NCBI GenBank assembly: GCA_965603365.1
Contig: CBFDCR010000020.1
Coordinates: forward strand, 4,330 to 68,329
Length of the DNA: 64,000 bases
Reading direction: 5' to 3'
Source: JAHELQ01 sp965603365
GTDB lineage: Bacteria; Acidobacteriota; Aminicenantia; UBA2199
A program made the translations under genes and the position numbers. The notes under the pieces are model-generated. The model made no database searches and was not told the DNA's origin. It saw only the letters and a program-made list of their open reading frames with translations. Positions 1 through 9,953 of this stretch are shown piece by piece (position 1 is the stretch's first letter; each line of letters opens with the position of its first letter).

Positions 1-28
1 TGGATATCTCGATGTCGTCCAATTTCAT
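1..28 (-). CDS. 5' end of a gene leaving the window
   Basis: A minus-strand ATG at 28 is preceded by a good Shine-Dalgarno sequence (AAGGAG, about 30-39) and opens a frame reading MKLDDIEIS before the window ends. Only nine residues are visible, so no function can be given. It is the next gene downstream of the acetyltransferase on the same strand, about 80 bp away. Confidence 0.5.
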
Positions 29-109
29 CTTTTCTCCTTAAACATTTAAACACCTTAGTTTAAGCCAAATTCCCCTAAAACTCAAGATTAAAATGGAAAC
101 GGCGTGTGT

Positions 110-1240
110 CTACTTTATTTTTTTTTCATACATGCCGTAGGTTTTATACCGCCGGGCATTGATATGCTCCAGCACCCGGTTCATACTATTGTTATTCTCC
201 AGGATCCATGACAATTCTGCCCGTTTATATCCGTGTTTCAAGCCGTTCTCGACGGTTTTCTGGTAAAAGAGAAAATCCACTCCCCGGTTTCGGTATTCCT
301 TGAGCACCCCCATCAGTGCCACCCGGATCTGGTTCACCTTTTTCAATTTCCTGATCAACTTAATCCAGTTGAAGGGAAACAGACGGCCCTTTAGAGATAT
401 GAGTGCCTGGTTAATGTCGGGCACCGAAAAGCAGAAGCCGATTGGTTTGGCCTTATGTTCGGCGATAAATATCAGGTCCCGCCGGGCAAATATCTTTATG
501 TTTTCAAACTCCTCCAAAACCTCTTCTTTTGTAAAGGGGACAAATCCCCAATTCCCCGACCAGGCTTGATTAAACAGGTCGGTAACGATCTCCGCCTCCT
601 TCTCCAGGCGGCTATAATCCACATTCCTGATGACGATGTCCCGATCCAGCAATCTTTCTTCCATTCGGCTCAAGGCGGAAGGAAATTTGATGGTCTCCTC
701 CGTGACCTCATAGGCAAAGAAGCGCATGACCCGTTTAAAGCCATATTTTTTTAATAAGTCCGAGTAATAGGGGCCGTTGTAGGACATTAAAACAAAGGGG
801 GGTTCGTCAAAGCCTTCGACCAGCACCCCAGAAATATTGTTGGTGGAGAAGGTGGAGGGACCTCGCAGTACATCTGCCCCTTTCTCCTTCAGCCATGTCT
901 CGGCGGTTGACAGCAGCAAATGCGCCACCGCCCGATCGTTCACGGTTTCAAAAGAGCCGAAAAAGGCGGCATTGTCTTTATGATAGTTATTGTGATCTCT
1001 ATTGATGATGGCGGCGACTCGGCCCACCGGCTGGCTGTTCCGATAACACATGAACAAGGCCACCGGATTGTGTTTCAAAAATGGATTGTGTTTGGGATTA
1101 TAAAATTTCTTTTCTTCCGAGAGCAGGGGGGAAACCCAATTGGGATCATCTTCGTACAAGCGGTACGGGAAATTGATAAAATCTTTGAGAGTCTTTGAAT
1201 CTACCGCCTCTTTAATTTCCAGTGATTCTGAATTCTTCAT
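110..1240 (-). CDS. GNAT-fold N-acetyltransferase family protein
   Basis: 376 residues. The C-terminal third has the GNAT acetyl-CoA pattern: a beta strand RVALMGVLKEYRNRG followed by a helix, then a strand ending in a Y-rich tail (YKTYGMYEKKIK). The N-terminal half probably holds a second, degenerate GNAT unit, as in other double-GNAT proteins of about 380 residues. The substrate cannot be predicted. The start at 1240 (MKNSESLEIK) was chosen over an ATG 13 codons upstream because GAGGAG lies 4 nt before it. The gene stands alone, co-oriented with the RND operon but about 160 bp from it. Predicted cytoplasmic. Confidence 0.75.
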   Translation of the reverse strand: MKNSESLEIKEAVDSKTLKDFINFPYRLYEDDPNWVSPLLSEEKKFYNPKHNPFLKHNPVALFMCYRNSQPVGRVAAIINRDHNNYHKDNAAFFGSFETVNDRAVAHLLLSTAETWLKEKGADVLRGPSTFSTNNISGVLVEGFDEPPFVLMSYNGPYYSDLLKKYGFKRVMRFFAYEVTEETIKFPSALSRMEERLLDRDIVIRNVDYSRLEKEAEIVTDLFNQAWSGNWGFVPFTKEEVLEEFENIKIFARRDLIFIAEHKAKPIGFCFSVPDINQALISLKGRLFPFNWIKLIRKLKKVNQIRVALMGVLKEYRNRGVDFLFYQKTVENGLKHGYKRAELSWILENNNSMNRVLEHINARRYKTYGMYEKKIK

Positions 1241-1403
1241 TTTCTCCTCAAAATGTAAATCATATTGTAACCAAAACAACCAGTAAATTCAATCTTTTTC
1301 AGTCAAAATTAAAAATATTCTCAATTATCCCTGCTCAAGTCAAGGGGATTCCCAGAAAATTTTATTGGTGCTCAACTCCCTTATTGCAAACGTTGTGGTA
1401 AAA

Positions 1404-4400
1404 TCAGAATTTGCGGATGAGTTTGGAGCCGAACTGGCGCAGGTCGTCGAAGTAGGTGTAGAAGATGGGCACGGCAAACAGGGTGAGGAAGGTGGAACTG
1501 ATGAGGCCGCCGATCATGGCGATGCCCAGGGGGGCATAGGGAATGCCGATCAGGGCGGTGCTGCCGATGGCCATGGGCAAGAGGCCGCAAATCGTTGTTA
1601 AGGCCGTCATCAGGATGGGCCGGAACCGGTGCATGCCGGCCACCAATATGGCCTGCTCCCGGGTCATGCCGGTATTGCGGTACTGGTTAACCAGATCGAT
1701 CAACACGATGGCGTTGTTGACCACCACCCCAACCAGGATCACCAGCCCGATCATGGCCATGATGTCGAGGGTGGTGCCGCTGATAAACAGCAGCCAGAAG
1801 GAACCCACAAACGCGGCGGGTATGGCCACCAGGATCGACAAGGGCAGTATAAAGGATTCAAACAAGACCCCCATGAGGATGAAGACAAAGGTCACCGACA
1901 GGAGCAGGGCATTCATAAAATCCTTGTTTTGCTGTTCCAATCGCCGGGAACGCTCTCCCTTTTCATAGTAATAACCGGTGGGGAATTTGAAGTTTTTGAA
2001 GATCTGCTCGATCCGGCCGGTGATCTGCTTCATGTCCTCTTCGCCGGAAAATATTTTCATTTCCAGGAAGGATTTACTGTTTTCCCGGCGTATGTTGCCG
2101 AAACTGCGGTGGTAGGTCAGGTCCACCAGGGAGGCGAGATTGGTCTCCGCACCACCGGCGGTCTTGATGAAGGTGTTCTTCAGTTGGGCCACGTATTCCC
2201 GCTGCTCCGGCCTGGATTTGACATAGATGGGGATCTCCTGCCCGGGGGCCTGGTAATTGGAGATCTTGCGGCGCCGCAGGGTAAAGGCCACATACTGGGC
2301 CAGATACCCGGCATTGACCCCCACCTTGAAGGCCTTGTCCCGGTCCACTTCGATGTGGATCTCGTCGTTGCCGGTCTCCACATCGGTCTCCACGCTCAAA
2401 ATCCCGTCCACCAGTTTGACCTGCCGTTCCAATTCGTCGGCCAGTTCCTCCAGTACGCCAGTGTCGTATCCTCGCAGGGCATAGGTCAGGGCCGAGCTGT
2501 CCACCCCGCCCTGGTCACGCCAGGAGGTGCGCAGCCTGACACCGGGGATTACCGGCAGATTTTGTTTGATGTCTTCGGTCAACTCCTGCCGGTTGAGGCG
2601 CCGGTAGCCGCTCAAGCCTAAAAGGTTGGCAATCTTGCGGTAAATGACCTGGTGCCACTGCCGGTCCCGATCCGGTTTCAGGTAAATTTCGATCATGGCC
2701 CAGAAGGGGCGAACACGGGTGGAAATATGATCGATGTGGTAAATGTCTTCCCGCTCTTTGATCCGCTTCACAATGTAATTCACCGTTTGGTCGGCCTTCT
2801 GGAGTGAATAGTCGGAGGGAAAATTGCAGATGACTTTGGCATCCCGGGGCCCCCCTTCGGCGGTGTCGGTCTTTTTGACCAGGTTCATGGGAATGAGCTG
2901 GCTCAGTATGATCAGAAAAATCACGATCAGGGCGTCCCCCCGGTGTTTCAGTACCTTTACCAGGGCATTCTGGTAAGATTGGCTGAAGCGGTTGTGGGTG
3001 GCCTGGATGGTCTTGATCTTTTTGGGCATGGCCCGGGTGGAACCCAGGGGAATAAAGAGGAGGGCGATGAACAGGCTGGCCAGCAGCGCAAACACCACCG
3101 GCAGGCCGATTCTGGTGATGAAGAACGACATGTTGGAGTCCCCCCCCATGATCATCAGGGGCAGGAATACCACCACGGTGGTCAGGGTGGCCAGGGTAAT
3201 GGCCAGGCCCACTTCGGAGGCTCCCAAAATGGCAGACCTTTGGGGGTCAAACCCCATGCTGTTGAATCGATAGATATTTTCGGTCATGACGATGGCATTG
3301 TCCACCACCAGGCCGATGCAGAGCATGAGCCCCATCATGGTAAACAGGTTCAATGTCCAGTTCATGGCATAGAGCAGCAGCACGGAGACCAGGAGCGACA
3401 GGGGGATGGCTAAGGTGAGCATGATGGTGACCCGCAGTTTTCTTAAAAAAAACAGCAGGACGAAGAAGGCGAAGAGTCCGCCCCACATGGCGGTGACCTT
3501 CACATTATCGATGGATTCGTTGATGATGGCGCCCTGGTCGAAGAAGACAAAGTAGTTTACCCCTTTGAGTTCGGGGCGGGTGGCAAATTGCTCCTCCAGT
3601 TTCTCATTGATCCGGCGGCATACTTCCACCGTGTTGGCTTCGCTCTCTTTGTAGGCCACCAGGCCGCCCGCCAGTTTGCCGTCTACCCGCATGATATTAT
3701 CCTGCTCTTCCTCGAAATCGTAGACCACCTGGGCAATGTTGTGGAGCCGCAGTCCGGGCCGGATTTCAATATTGCGGATCTGTTCCAGGCTGTTAAACCG
3801 GGATTTGCTGCGCACCAGGTACTTCTTACCGCCCATATAAACGTAGCCGCTGGATATGGCAAAGTTGTCCCGCACCAGCCGGTTCATCAACTGCACCAGG
3901 TTGACCCGGAAATTCCGCACCTTGTCGTTATCCACGATGATCTGGATGTATTTTTCCCGCATGCCGAACAGCTCCACATTGGCCACGCCCTTGACACCTT
4001 CGATGGACTGCTTGATGAATCTCTCGGTCACGTAATGGGGATCTTTGATGCCGTCGTGAAAGGAGACCCCCATGAATATGATCGGTTCATCGTCTACCCG
4101 GTAGCGGCGGACGTAGAAATGTTCGATCTCATCGGGAATCAGGGGCCGGGCCCGCTCCAGCCGGTCGGTCACCTGGGCATAGGCCAGATCCATGTTGGTG
4201 CCCTGGGAGAATTCCAGCCAGAACCAGCAGCCCCGGCTGGAGGAGCTGCTGAAGACCCGTTTCAGGTTTTTAACGGTCTTGAGCTCCCCCTCCACCGGCT
4301 TGACGATCTGTTCCTCGATCTCACCGGGATTGGCATCGATGTAGGGGATCCAGATGCCCAGGTAAGGGTTGTTAAACCCGGCGGGAAAGAGGTCGAGCTT

Positions 4401-4520
4401 GATGCGGTTATAGGCGATGGAGCCGATAACCAGTACGGCCACCAGGATCATGACAACGGTGACCGGCCTCTTGAGGGAGAACCGGGGCATCAGTCGTTCT
4501 TTGATCGGAGGTTCCGTCAT
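1404..4520 (-). CDS. RND-family efflux transporter permease (second permease)
   Basis: 1038 residues, the usual length for AcrB-type pumps. TM1 (VTVVMILVAVLVIGSIAYNRI) is followed by porter domains, a central TM2-TM6 block with GLMLCIGLVVDNAIVMTEN (the TM4 proton-relay region, where the AcrB Asp-Asp pair is Asp-Asn), a second porter half and TM8-TM12 ending in FLTLFAVPIFYTYF. These pumps sit in the inner membrane and exchange protons for drugs or other amphipaths, working with a periplasmic adaptor and an outer-membrane channel. It starts 8 nt after the stop of the other permease, so the two are probably co-transcribed and may form a heteromeric MdtBC-like pump. No outer-membrane TolC gene is present in the window. 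Confidence 0.93.
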   Translation of the reverse strand: MTEPPIKERLMPRFSLKRPVTVVMILVAVLVIGSIAYNRIKLDLFPAGFNNPYLGIWIPYIDANPGEIEEQIVKPVEGELKTVKNLKRVFSSSSSRGCWFWLEFSQGTNMDLAYAQVTDRLERARPLIPDEIEHFYVRRYRVDDEPIIFMGVSFHDGIKDPHYVTERFIKQSIEGVKGVANVELFGMREKYIQIIVDNDKVRNFRVNLVQLMNRLVRDNFAISSGYVYMGGKKYLVRSKSRFNSLEQIRNIEIRPGLRLHNIAQVVYDFEEEQDNIMRVDGKLAGGLVAYKESEANTVEVCRRINEKLEEQFATRPELKGVNYFVFFDQGAIINESIDNVKVTAMWGGLFAFFVLLFFLRKLRVTIMLTLAIPLSLLVSVLLLYAMNWTLNLFTMMGLMLCIGLVVDNAIVMTENIYRFNSMGFDPQRSAILGASEVGLAITLATLTTVVVFLPLMIMGGDSNMSFFITRIGLPVVFALLASLFIALLFIPLGSTRAMPKKIKTIQATHNRFSQSYQNALVKVLKHRGDALIVIFLIILSQLIPMNLVKKTDTAEGGPRDAKVICNFPSDYSLQKADQTVNYIVKRIKEREDIYHIDHISTRVRPFWAMIEIYLKPDRDRQWHQVIYRKIANLLGLSGYRRLNRQELTEDIKQNLPVIPGVRLRTSWRDQGGVDSSALTYALRGYDTGVLEELADELERQVKLVDGILSVETDVETGNDEIHIEVDRDKAFKVGVNAGYLAQYVAFTLRRRKISNYQAPGQEIPIYVKSRPEQREYVAQLKNTFIKTAGGAETNLASLVDLTYHRSFGNIRRENSKSFLEMKIFSGEEDMKQITGRIEQIFKNFKFPTGYYYEKGERSRRLEQQNKDFMNALLLSVTFVFILMGVLFESFILPLSILVAIPAAFVGSFWLLFISGTTLDIMAMIGLVILVGVVVNNAIVLIDLVNQYRNTGMTREQAILVAGMHRFRPILMTALTTICGLLPMAIGSTALIGIPYAPLGIAMIGGLISSTFLTLFAVPIFYTYFDDLRQFGSKLIRKF

Positions 4521-4528
4521 CTTGTCAC

Positions 4529-7500
4529 CTACTTACTGAAACGATTGTAAACGATGGGGATCAGCACCAGCGTCAGGAAGGTGGCGCTGATCAGCCCGGC
4601 CATAATGGAGACTGCCATGGGCGTCCGGATCTCGGTGCCTTCCCCCAGGCCGATGGCCATGGGCAAAAGCCCCAGCACGGTGGTGGAGGTGGTGATGAGA
4701 ATCGGCCGCAGGCGGACTTTGCCCGCCTGTTTGATGGCCTCCAGTTTCTCCATACCCCGCTTTCTCAAGGTGTTGATATAATCGATCAACACGATGGCGT
4801 TGTTGACCACGATGCCCACCAGGGTGATCATGCCGATATAGACGGTGATGCCGATGGGGATGCGGAGTACATAGAGGGTCAGGAACACGCCGATCAGGGC
4901 CATGGGGATGGTAAACAGGATGAGGAGGGGATGGAGAAAGGACTCGAACTGGGAGGCCATCACGATGTAGACCAGGAAGATGGCCAGGATCATGGCTATG
5001 GTCAGGCTGGAGATGGAGGTCTTCATCTCCTTGTTCTGGCCCGATAATTCGTAGCTGAAACCGGGGGGAAAGGCGTATGTTTCCAGGATATCGTAAATGT
5101 CCTGCACCGCCTGGTTCAGGCTGATGTCCTTGATGTTGGCGGATATAACGGCCGAGCGGTCCTGGTCCACCCGCCGGATCTCGTTGGGACCGCTCAATAT
5201 ATTTACCCGGGCCACGCTGTTTAAGGGGATGGGAATGGCACCGCCGGGATTGATGATCAGGTTATTGATGTTTTCCGCCCGCTGCCGCTGTTCGTCCTTT
5301 AAATAGACCCGGATGTCTACCCGCCTATCCTTTTCCTTGAACCTGGTGGCCACGAAACCCTCGATCTTATTTTTAATCAGGCTGGCCACGTCATAGGCAT
5401 TCAGGCCGTAATGGGAGAGTTTCAGGCGGTCAAACTCCACCACCAGCTCGGGAAAACCGGGCTTTATGCTGCTCTGGACGTCCCTGAGTCCCGGCACCTG
5501 ACCGATCTTGCCGTAGAGATCACGGCCAATGCGCCTGAGTTGGTCCAGGTCATAGCCCCGCACCACCACCTCGATGGGGGCTTTCAGGGTAAACAGCACC
5601 GGCCGGCTGATATTGTAGTCCAGGTCGGTGAAGTCCGATAATATACGGCGAATGTTGGCGATGACCATCTCCTCGGTTTTCTGAATATTGCCGCCCTTGT
5701 GGATGTTGACGGTAATCTTGCCGATGTGTTCCCCCGCCTCCCCTTCGGCTAACTCCTCCCTGGTGGTACCGGCATAGTAGCTGAGATTGTCCACGAAGGC
5801 GATGGGCCGGATCTTCCGGCTGATCTCTTGCAGCAGCCGGTCGTTTTTCTCCACCGGTGTACCCACCGGGGAGGTGAGATTGACGTAAATGGTGCCCTGG
5901 TGAACCTCGGGGATGAGTTCGCCGCCGATCCGGGGCAGTACCACCAGGATGGTCAGGGCGAAGAGGATCAAAACAGCGGCAAAGATCTTGATATCGCTGC
6001 GAACCGCAGCGGCCAGGAATCTGGGGTAAGCGGCGTGAACCCATTGGAGTAACCGGTTAAATTGGCGGGTCAAAAACCGGATCAGGGGTACCAGGAGGGT
6101 GAGAATTGTAAAACCGATTCCCTTTACACACACGATGACAGGGCCTAACAGGGAGAGAAAGAGGCGGATAAAGAAAAAACAGAGGGCCTCTAAAAAAAAT
6201 CTGAACCAATAGTATATATAGGCCAGGGGCCGGAGCAGTCTCTTTTTCTTGAGGGCCGCCGACTCCACAAAATGGTTGAGGGGCCAGACTGTCATATACT
6301 CTTCCCACAGCAATTTTTCCCGGCTAAATTTTCCGGAAATCCAGCTTACCAATTGAACCGGATATTTTTGCAGGCGTACCAGGGCCAGGAGGGGATAGAG
6401 AATCACCACCGGCAGCGAAAAAAACATCAGCAGCACCGCCGCCAGCAGATGAAAGAGCAGCCGCAGCACCAGGAAGATGGCCTGGGGGAATATCAACAGA
6501 TAATTCTTAACGCCGGGCTTCTGCTCGAAGGAAAATAATAGTTTGAATTCCGGCAGCTTCTTTTTCTGGTCAAATTTACGGGAGGCTAACATGGGAATGA
6601 AGAAGAGGGAAATCATCAAGGAAGCCAGTAAGGAGAAGACCACCGCTAAGGAGAGGTCGCCGAAAATCTGACCGGCAATGCCTTCCACAAATACGATGGG
6701 GAAGAAAACGGCAATGGTGGTCAGGGTGGAGGCCACCACCGCGCCGCCCACCTCAGAGACACCCCTCACCGCCGATTCCACCCAGCCGTCCCCCTCTTCC
6801 CGGCAGCGGAAGATACTCTCCATCACCACGATGGAGTTGTCCACCAACATGCCGATGCCCAGGGCCAGCCCCCCCAGGGACATGATATTCAAGCTGACGT
6901 TAAACAGGTTCAGGGGCGCAAAGGTGGCGATGATGGACAGGGGGATGGAGACGGCCACGATCAGGGTGGTGGCGAAATGCTGCAGGAAGAGGAAGAGGAC
7001 GATGACGGCCAGGATTCCGCCGATGAGGGCGGTGTTTTTGACTTCATTGATGGAGTTCTCGATAAATACCGACTGGTCCGACAGGATGTGGTATTGCAAA
7101 TCCCGGGGCAAACGAAAGGCCAGGAAATCGGTCATCCTCTTTTCGTACTGATCTTCCTGAAAGGATTTTCCGGCGCCCGTCTCTTTAGATCCGGCCCTCA
7201 GACTCTCGACAAACCGCCGCTGCTGCGGGGTGCCCAGCAGCCGCTCCTTTACCCGGCGGCAGACATCCACGATGTTGGCGTCTGCCTCCTTGTACATGTC
7301 TACCTCCACACTCTCCTTTTCATTCACCCGGGTAATCACCTTCCGCTCTTTGTGGCTGTAAGAGATCTCGGCGATATCCTTCAGCCGCACCAGTACCGGG
7401 CCTTTGCGGGCAATGATAATACTGCCGATTTCCCGGACGGTGCCGAATTCGCTCAATGTCCTGACAATATACTCGGTCTCTCCCTCCTTGATGTTACCGC

Positions 7501-8146
7501 CGGCCAGGTTGATATTTTCCTGGGCCAGCCGACCGGTAATATCGGCAAAGCGAATCCGGGCAACCGCCAGTTTTTTTTCGTCTAACTTGATGAGGATTTC
7601 CTTTTCAAATCCCCCTTTGACCCGGGCCGCAGCCACGCCGGTCAGGGATTCCAGGTCCCTGGCAATCTCATCTTCTACCAGCTCCCGCAGTTGGATGAGG
7701 GGCATATCGCCGACAATGCCGATCCGTAACACCGGGTCCAGGGAGGGGTCATAGCGCAGGATCATGGGCCGTTCCACCGCCCGGTCCAGATAGACCTGGT
7801 CGATTTTTTCCCGGATCTCCTGGGCCGCCCGGTCCAGGTTGACATCCCAGTTAAATTCCATCACGATATCCGACTGTTCCGGCCTGGATATGGAGGTGAT
7901 GGAGATCAGGTCTTTGATTAAGCTTAATTGTTCTTCTAAGGGCCGGGAAACGATATTTTCCACTTCCTCCGGGGCGGCACCGGCATACTCGGTACGAATG
8001 GTGAAGGATGGGTAGGAAATCTCCGGCATCAGGTCCCAGCTTAACTGCAGGTAGCTGACATAGCCAAATACGGCAATGCCCAGGACAATCATGATGATGG
8101 CCACCGGGCGTTTGGTAGTGATGTCAAACTTCGATTTAATTTTCAT
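4529..8146 (-). CDS. RND-family efflux permease with an extra central membrane insert
   Basis: 1205 residues, about 170 longer than a standard RND pump. The ends are canonical: KRPVAIIMIVLGIAVFGYV is TM1, GLALGIGMLVDNSIVVMES is TM4, and the last TM reads FLTLVLIPIVYNRF. The surplus lies between TM6 (LMISLFFIPMLASRKF) and TM7 (IKIFAAVLILFALTILVV), roughly residues 525-720. It contains several strongly hydrophobic stretches (for example FPQAIFLVLRLLFHLLAAVL and LSLLGPVIVCVKGIGFTILT) mixed with basic residues. It lies 13 bp downstream of the adaptor gene and is the first permease of the operon. The function of the insert is unknown. Confidence 0.92.
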   Translation of the reverse strand: MKIKSKFDITTKRPVAIIMIVLGIAVFGYVSYLQLSWDLMPEISYPSFTIRTEYAGAAPEEVENIVSRPLEEQLSLIKDLISITSISRPEQSDIVMEFNWDVNLDRAAQEIREKIDQVYLDRAVERPMILRYDPSLDPVLRIGIVGDMPLIQLRELVEDEIARDLESLTGVAAARVKGGFEKEILIKLDEKKLAVARIRFADITGRLAQENINLAGGNIKEGETEYIVRTLSEFGTVREIGSIIIARKGPVLVRLKDIAEISYSHKERKVITRVNEKESVEVDMYKEADANIVDVCRRVKERLLGTPQQRRFVESLRAGSKETGAGKSFQEDQYEKRMTDFLAFRLPRDLQYHILSDQSVFIENSINEVKNTALIGGILAVIVLFLFLQHFATTLIVAVSIPLSIIATFAPLNLFNVSLNIMSLGGLALGIGMLVDNSIVVMESIFRCREEGDGWVESAVRGVSEVGGAVVASTLTTIAVFFPIVFVEGIAGQIFGDLSLAVVFSLLASLMISLFFIPMLASRKFDQKKKLPEFKLLFSFEQKPGVKNYLLIFPQAIFLVLRLLFHLLAAVLLMFFSLPVVILYPLLALVRLQKYPVQLVSWISGKFSREKLLWEEYMTVWPLNHFVESAALKKKRLLRPLAYIYYWFRFFLEALCFFFIRLFLSLLGPVIVCVKGIGFTILTLLVPLIRFLTRQFNRLLQWVHAAYPRFLAAAVRSDIKIFAAVLILFALTILVVLPRIGGELIPEVHQGTIYVNLTSPVGTPVEKNDRLLQEISRKIRPIAFVDNLSYYAGTTREELAEGEAGEHIGKITVNIHKGGNIQKTEEMVIANIRRILSDFTDLDYNISRPVLFTLKAPIEVVVRGYDLDQLRRIGRDLYGKIGQVPGLRDVQSSIKPGFPELVVEFDRLKLSHYGLNAYDVASLIKNKIEGFVATRFKEKDRRVDIRVYLKDEQRQRAENINNLIINPGGAIPIPLNSVARVNILSGPNEIRRVDQDRSAVISANIKDISLNQAVQDIYDILETYAFPPGFSYELSGQNKEMKTSISSLTIAMILAIFLVYIVMASQFESFLHPLLILFTIPMALIGVFLTLYVLRIPIGITVYIGMITLVGIVVNNAIVLIDYINTLRKRGMEKLEAIKQAGKVRLRPILITTSTTVLGLLPMAIGLGEGTEIRTPMAVSIMAGLISATFLTLVLIPIVYNRFSK

Positions 8147-8159
8147 ATCGGTTCTCGTT

Positions 8160-9275
8160 TCAGGCAGTTACCGGTTCGACGATTTTGACCAGGGTATCGT
8201 TTTTCAATGAACTCTTTCCGGCTGTTACCACCCGCTCCCTGTCGTCGGAGAGCCCCGTTACCACTTCGATTTGGGAGCCATCGTCAAACCCCACCTTGAC
8301 CTCCTTTTTCCTGGCTTTATTTTTTTCATCCAGCACAAAGATGTAGACTTTCCCCCCCTCGTAGATCAAGGCCTCCTTTTCCAGCAGCAGCACATTCTGG
8401 TGGACTTTTTTTATGATCCTGACGTTGACAAATTGTCCCACCGCCAGCACATTATCGCGATCGTTCACCTGGAGGGTGACTTTGAAGGTGCCGCTTTCCG
8501 GGTCGATGGCCGGGGATAACCGTTTCACAAAGCCCGGTACCTGATGTAACCTGGCGGTAATTAAAGCCTTTTGCTCCAGGAATATGTGGGGCTTTTCCTG
8601 TTCCGGGATGTTCACCACCGCGATCTTTTCCCGATCCTCTACCACCGAAAATGCCAGTTGGGCTGTGTTGATTTTGTTACCCACCTTGATATATCTCTTG
8701 TTTACCACCCCCGAGATGGGGGTGACGATACGAGTATAGGACAGCAGCAGGCGTCTCTGCTCCCAATCCAGCCGGGCCTGTTCCAGGTTTAATTTTAGCC
8801 GTTCATAATCTTCCTTACTAATCAGATGCTTGTCGAATATCTCCTGCTGGCGGGCAAATTGCATTTTCAACTGCTGGTAGTTTATCCGGGCCTTCTGCTC
8901 GTTGATCGAGGCTTCCCGGTCGTCCAGTACTGCCAGTATGTCGCCTTTCTTGACAGGATCGCCTTCGTCGAAGCGGATGGCCTCGATGATACCGGTGGTC
9001 ATGGGGTAGATATCCACCATCTTTTCAGAGTCGATATTGCTGCTGAACAACAAATAGGAACTGATGTCCCCGTACCGGGGATTGATGACCTGAACCGGCA
9101 CCGCATCGGTGTCGTCTGCTTTCGTCGGATCGTTTTGGTCCTGTGTCGGCTTGTCTGTCTTTTTTGATGTGTCTGCCGCTTTGCCCTTTCCCGCATTCTC
9201 CAGACCGCCCTTACCGCAGTCCATTATAAAGACCGTCAAAAATAATACCATTGCCACCACTACCAGTTTTCTCAT
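8160..9275 (-). CDS. RND efflux periplasmic adaptor (membrane fusion lipoprotein)
   Basis: 371 residues. The N-terminus is a lipoprotein signal with lipobox FIMDC, so it is probably anchored by a lipid at Cys20. A low-complexity K/D/T linker follows, then the barrel-sandwich half-motif (GIIEAIRFDEGDPVKKGDIL), an alpha-hairpin rich in Q/R/L, the return half (TPISGVVNKRYIKVGNKI), and a beta-barrel with the MP domain. It is the first gene of the operon adaptor-permease-permease (spacings 13 and 8 bp) and would connect the pump pair to an outer-membrane channel encoded elsewhere. Confidence 0.92.
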   Translation of the reverse strand: MRKLVVVAMVLFLTVFIMDCGKGGLENAGKGKAADTSKKTDKPTQDQNDPTKADDTDAVPVQVINPRYGDISSYLLFSSNIDSEKMVDIYPMTTGIIEAIRFDEGDPVKKGDILAVLDDREASINEQKARINYQQLKMQFARQQEIFDKHLISKEDYERLKLNLEQARLDWEQRRLLLSYTRIVTPISGVVNKRYIKVGNKINTAQLAFSVVEDREKIAVVNIPEQEKPHIFLEQKALITARLHQVPGFVKRLSPAIDPESGTFKVTLQVNDRDNVLAVGQFVNVRIIKKVHQNVLLLEKEALIYEGGKVYIFVLDEKNKARKKEVKVGFDDGSQIEVVTGLSDDRERVVTAGKSSLKNDTLVKIVEPVTA

Positions 9276-9420
9276 GCTTTCTCCTCAGAATCTTTAATCA
9301 GCACATCTATTTATAACGTATTTCCCCCAAAAAAGTTTAAGAGTATTTTTACCTCATGACGCCCTGAAACCATCGTACGCCGTATACTGTACAACAAATT
9401 TGATATTTTCATATCAGTTG

Positions 9421-9449
9421 TTGACAAAAGCAGATTTTCCCACTAAAAT
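9421..9449 (+). promoter_or_regulatory. Sigma-70-type promoter of the ferredoxin genes
   Basis: TTGACA at 9421-9426 and TAAAAT at 9444-9449, separated by exactly 17 bp. It lies 24 bp upstream of the first ferredoxin start, leaving room for the GGAGG ribosome site at 9464-9469. Only five of six -10 bases match consensus. Confidence 0.7.
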
Positions 9450-9473
9450 GAAGTCTAAAAAAAAGGAGGAAAA

Positions 9474-9659
9474 ATGGCCTTGCATATTGAAGATACGTGT
9501 ATCAGTTGCGGTGCTTGCGAATCGGTTTGCCCTGTTGAGGCAATTTCCCAGGGCGATGAATTTTATGAAATCGACCCCGATGTATGTGTGGAATGCGAGG
9601 GGCATTTTGATGAGCCCCAGTGTGCAGCAGTATGTCCGACAGATTCCTGTGTTAAATAA
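9474..9659 (+). CDS. 4Fe-4S dicluster ferredoxin, YfhL-like
   Basis: 61 residues. The first cluster motif is CISCGACESVCP (CxxCxxCxxxCP). The second is CVECEGHFDEPQCAAVCP, where the third cysteine is displaced by an eight-residue insertion, as in YfhL-type ferredoxins. It is a small soluble electron carrier typical of anaerobes. AAAGGAGG lies just ahead of the start and a strong promoter lies upstream. A second ferredoxin follows 56 bp later and an Mrp ATPase after that, so the three may share a role in redox or Fe-S chemistry. Confidence 0.93.
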   Translation: MALHIEDTCISCGACESVCPVEAISQGDEFYEIDPDVCVECEGHFDEPQCAAVCPTDSCVK

Positions 9660-9715
9660 TTTGTCTGAAATATCAATCTTCAGGAAAAAAATAAAATGAT
9701 CAAAAGGAGATAAAA

Positions 9716-9889
9716 ATGGCTTATTATATCAATGAAGAGTGCATCAGTTGCGGCGCCTGTGAACCGGAGTGTCCGGTAGAAGCGATCTCTGAAGGGGATG
9801 AACGCTATGTCATCGATGCTGAAAAATGCACCGACTGCGGCGCCTGCGCAGATGTTTGCCCGGTGGATGCCGCTCAACCGGCCGAATAA
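9716..9889 (+). CDS. 2[4Fe-4S] ferredoxin, clostridial type
   Basis: 57 residues with two classical cluster motifs, CISCGACEPECP and CTDCGACADVCP, and internal two-fold symmetry. The length matches clostridial ferredoxins. AAAGGAGA precedes the ATG. It lies between the YfhL-like ferredoxin and Mrp, all on the plus strand. Unlike its neighbour the second motif has no insertion, so the two proteins probably differ in cluster potential or partner. Low-potential electron carrier of the cytoplasm. Confidence 0.95.
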   Translation: MAYYINEECISCGACEPECPVEAISEGDERYVIDAEKCTDCGACADVCPVDAAQPAE

Positions 9890-9953
9890 TCCGGCACCGA
9901 TTCCTCACTTTTAAACGTAAGAGTTAACGAATTTAAGCATTTAAGAGATCAAA

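Noticed and set aside
2943..3413. Plus-strand frames inside the RND permease genes
   Set aside because: Shadows of GC-rich coding sequence; His/Gly/Gln-rich translations without ribosome sites.
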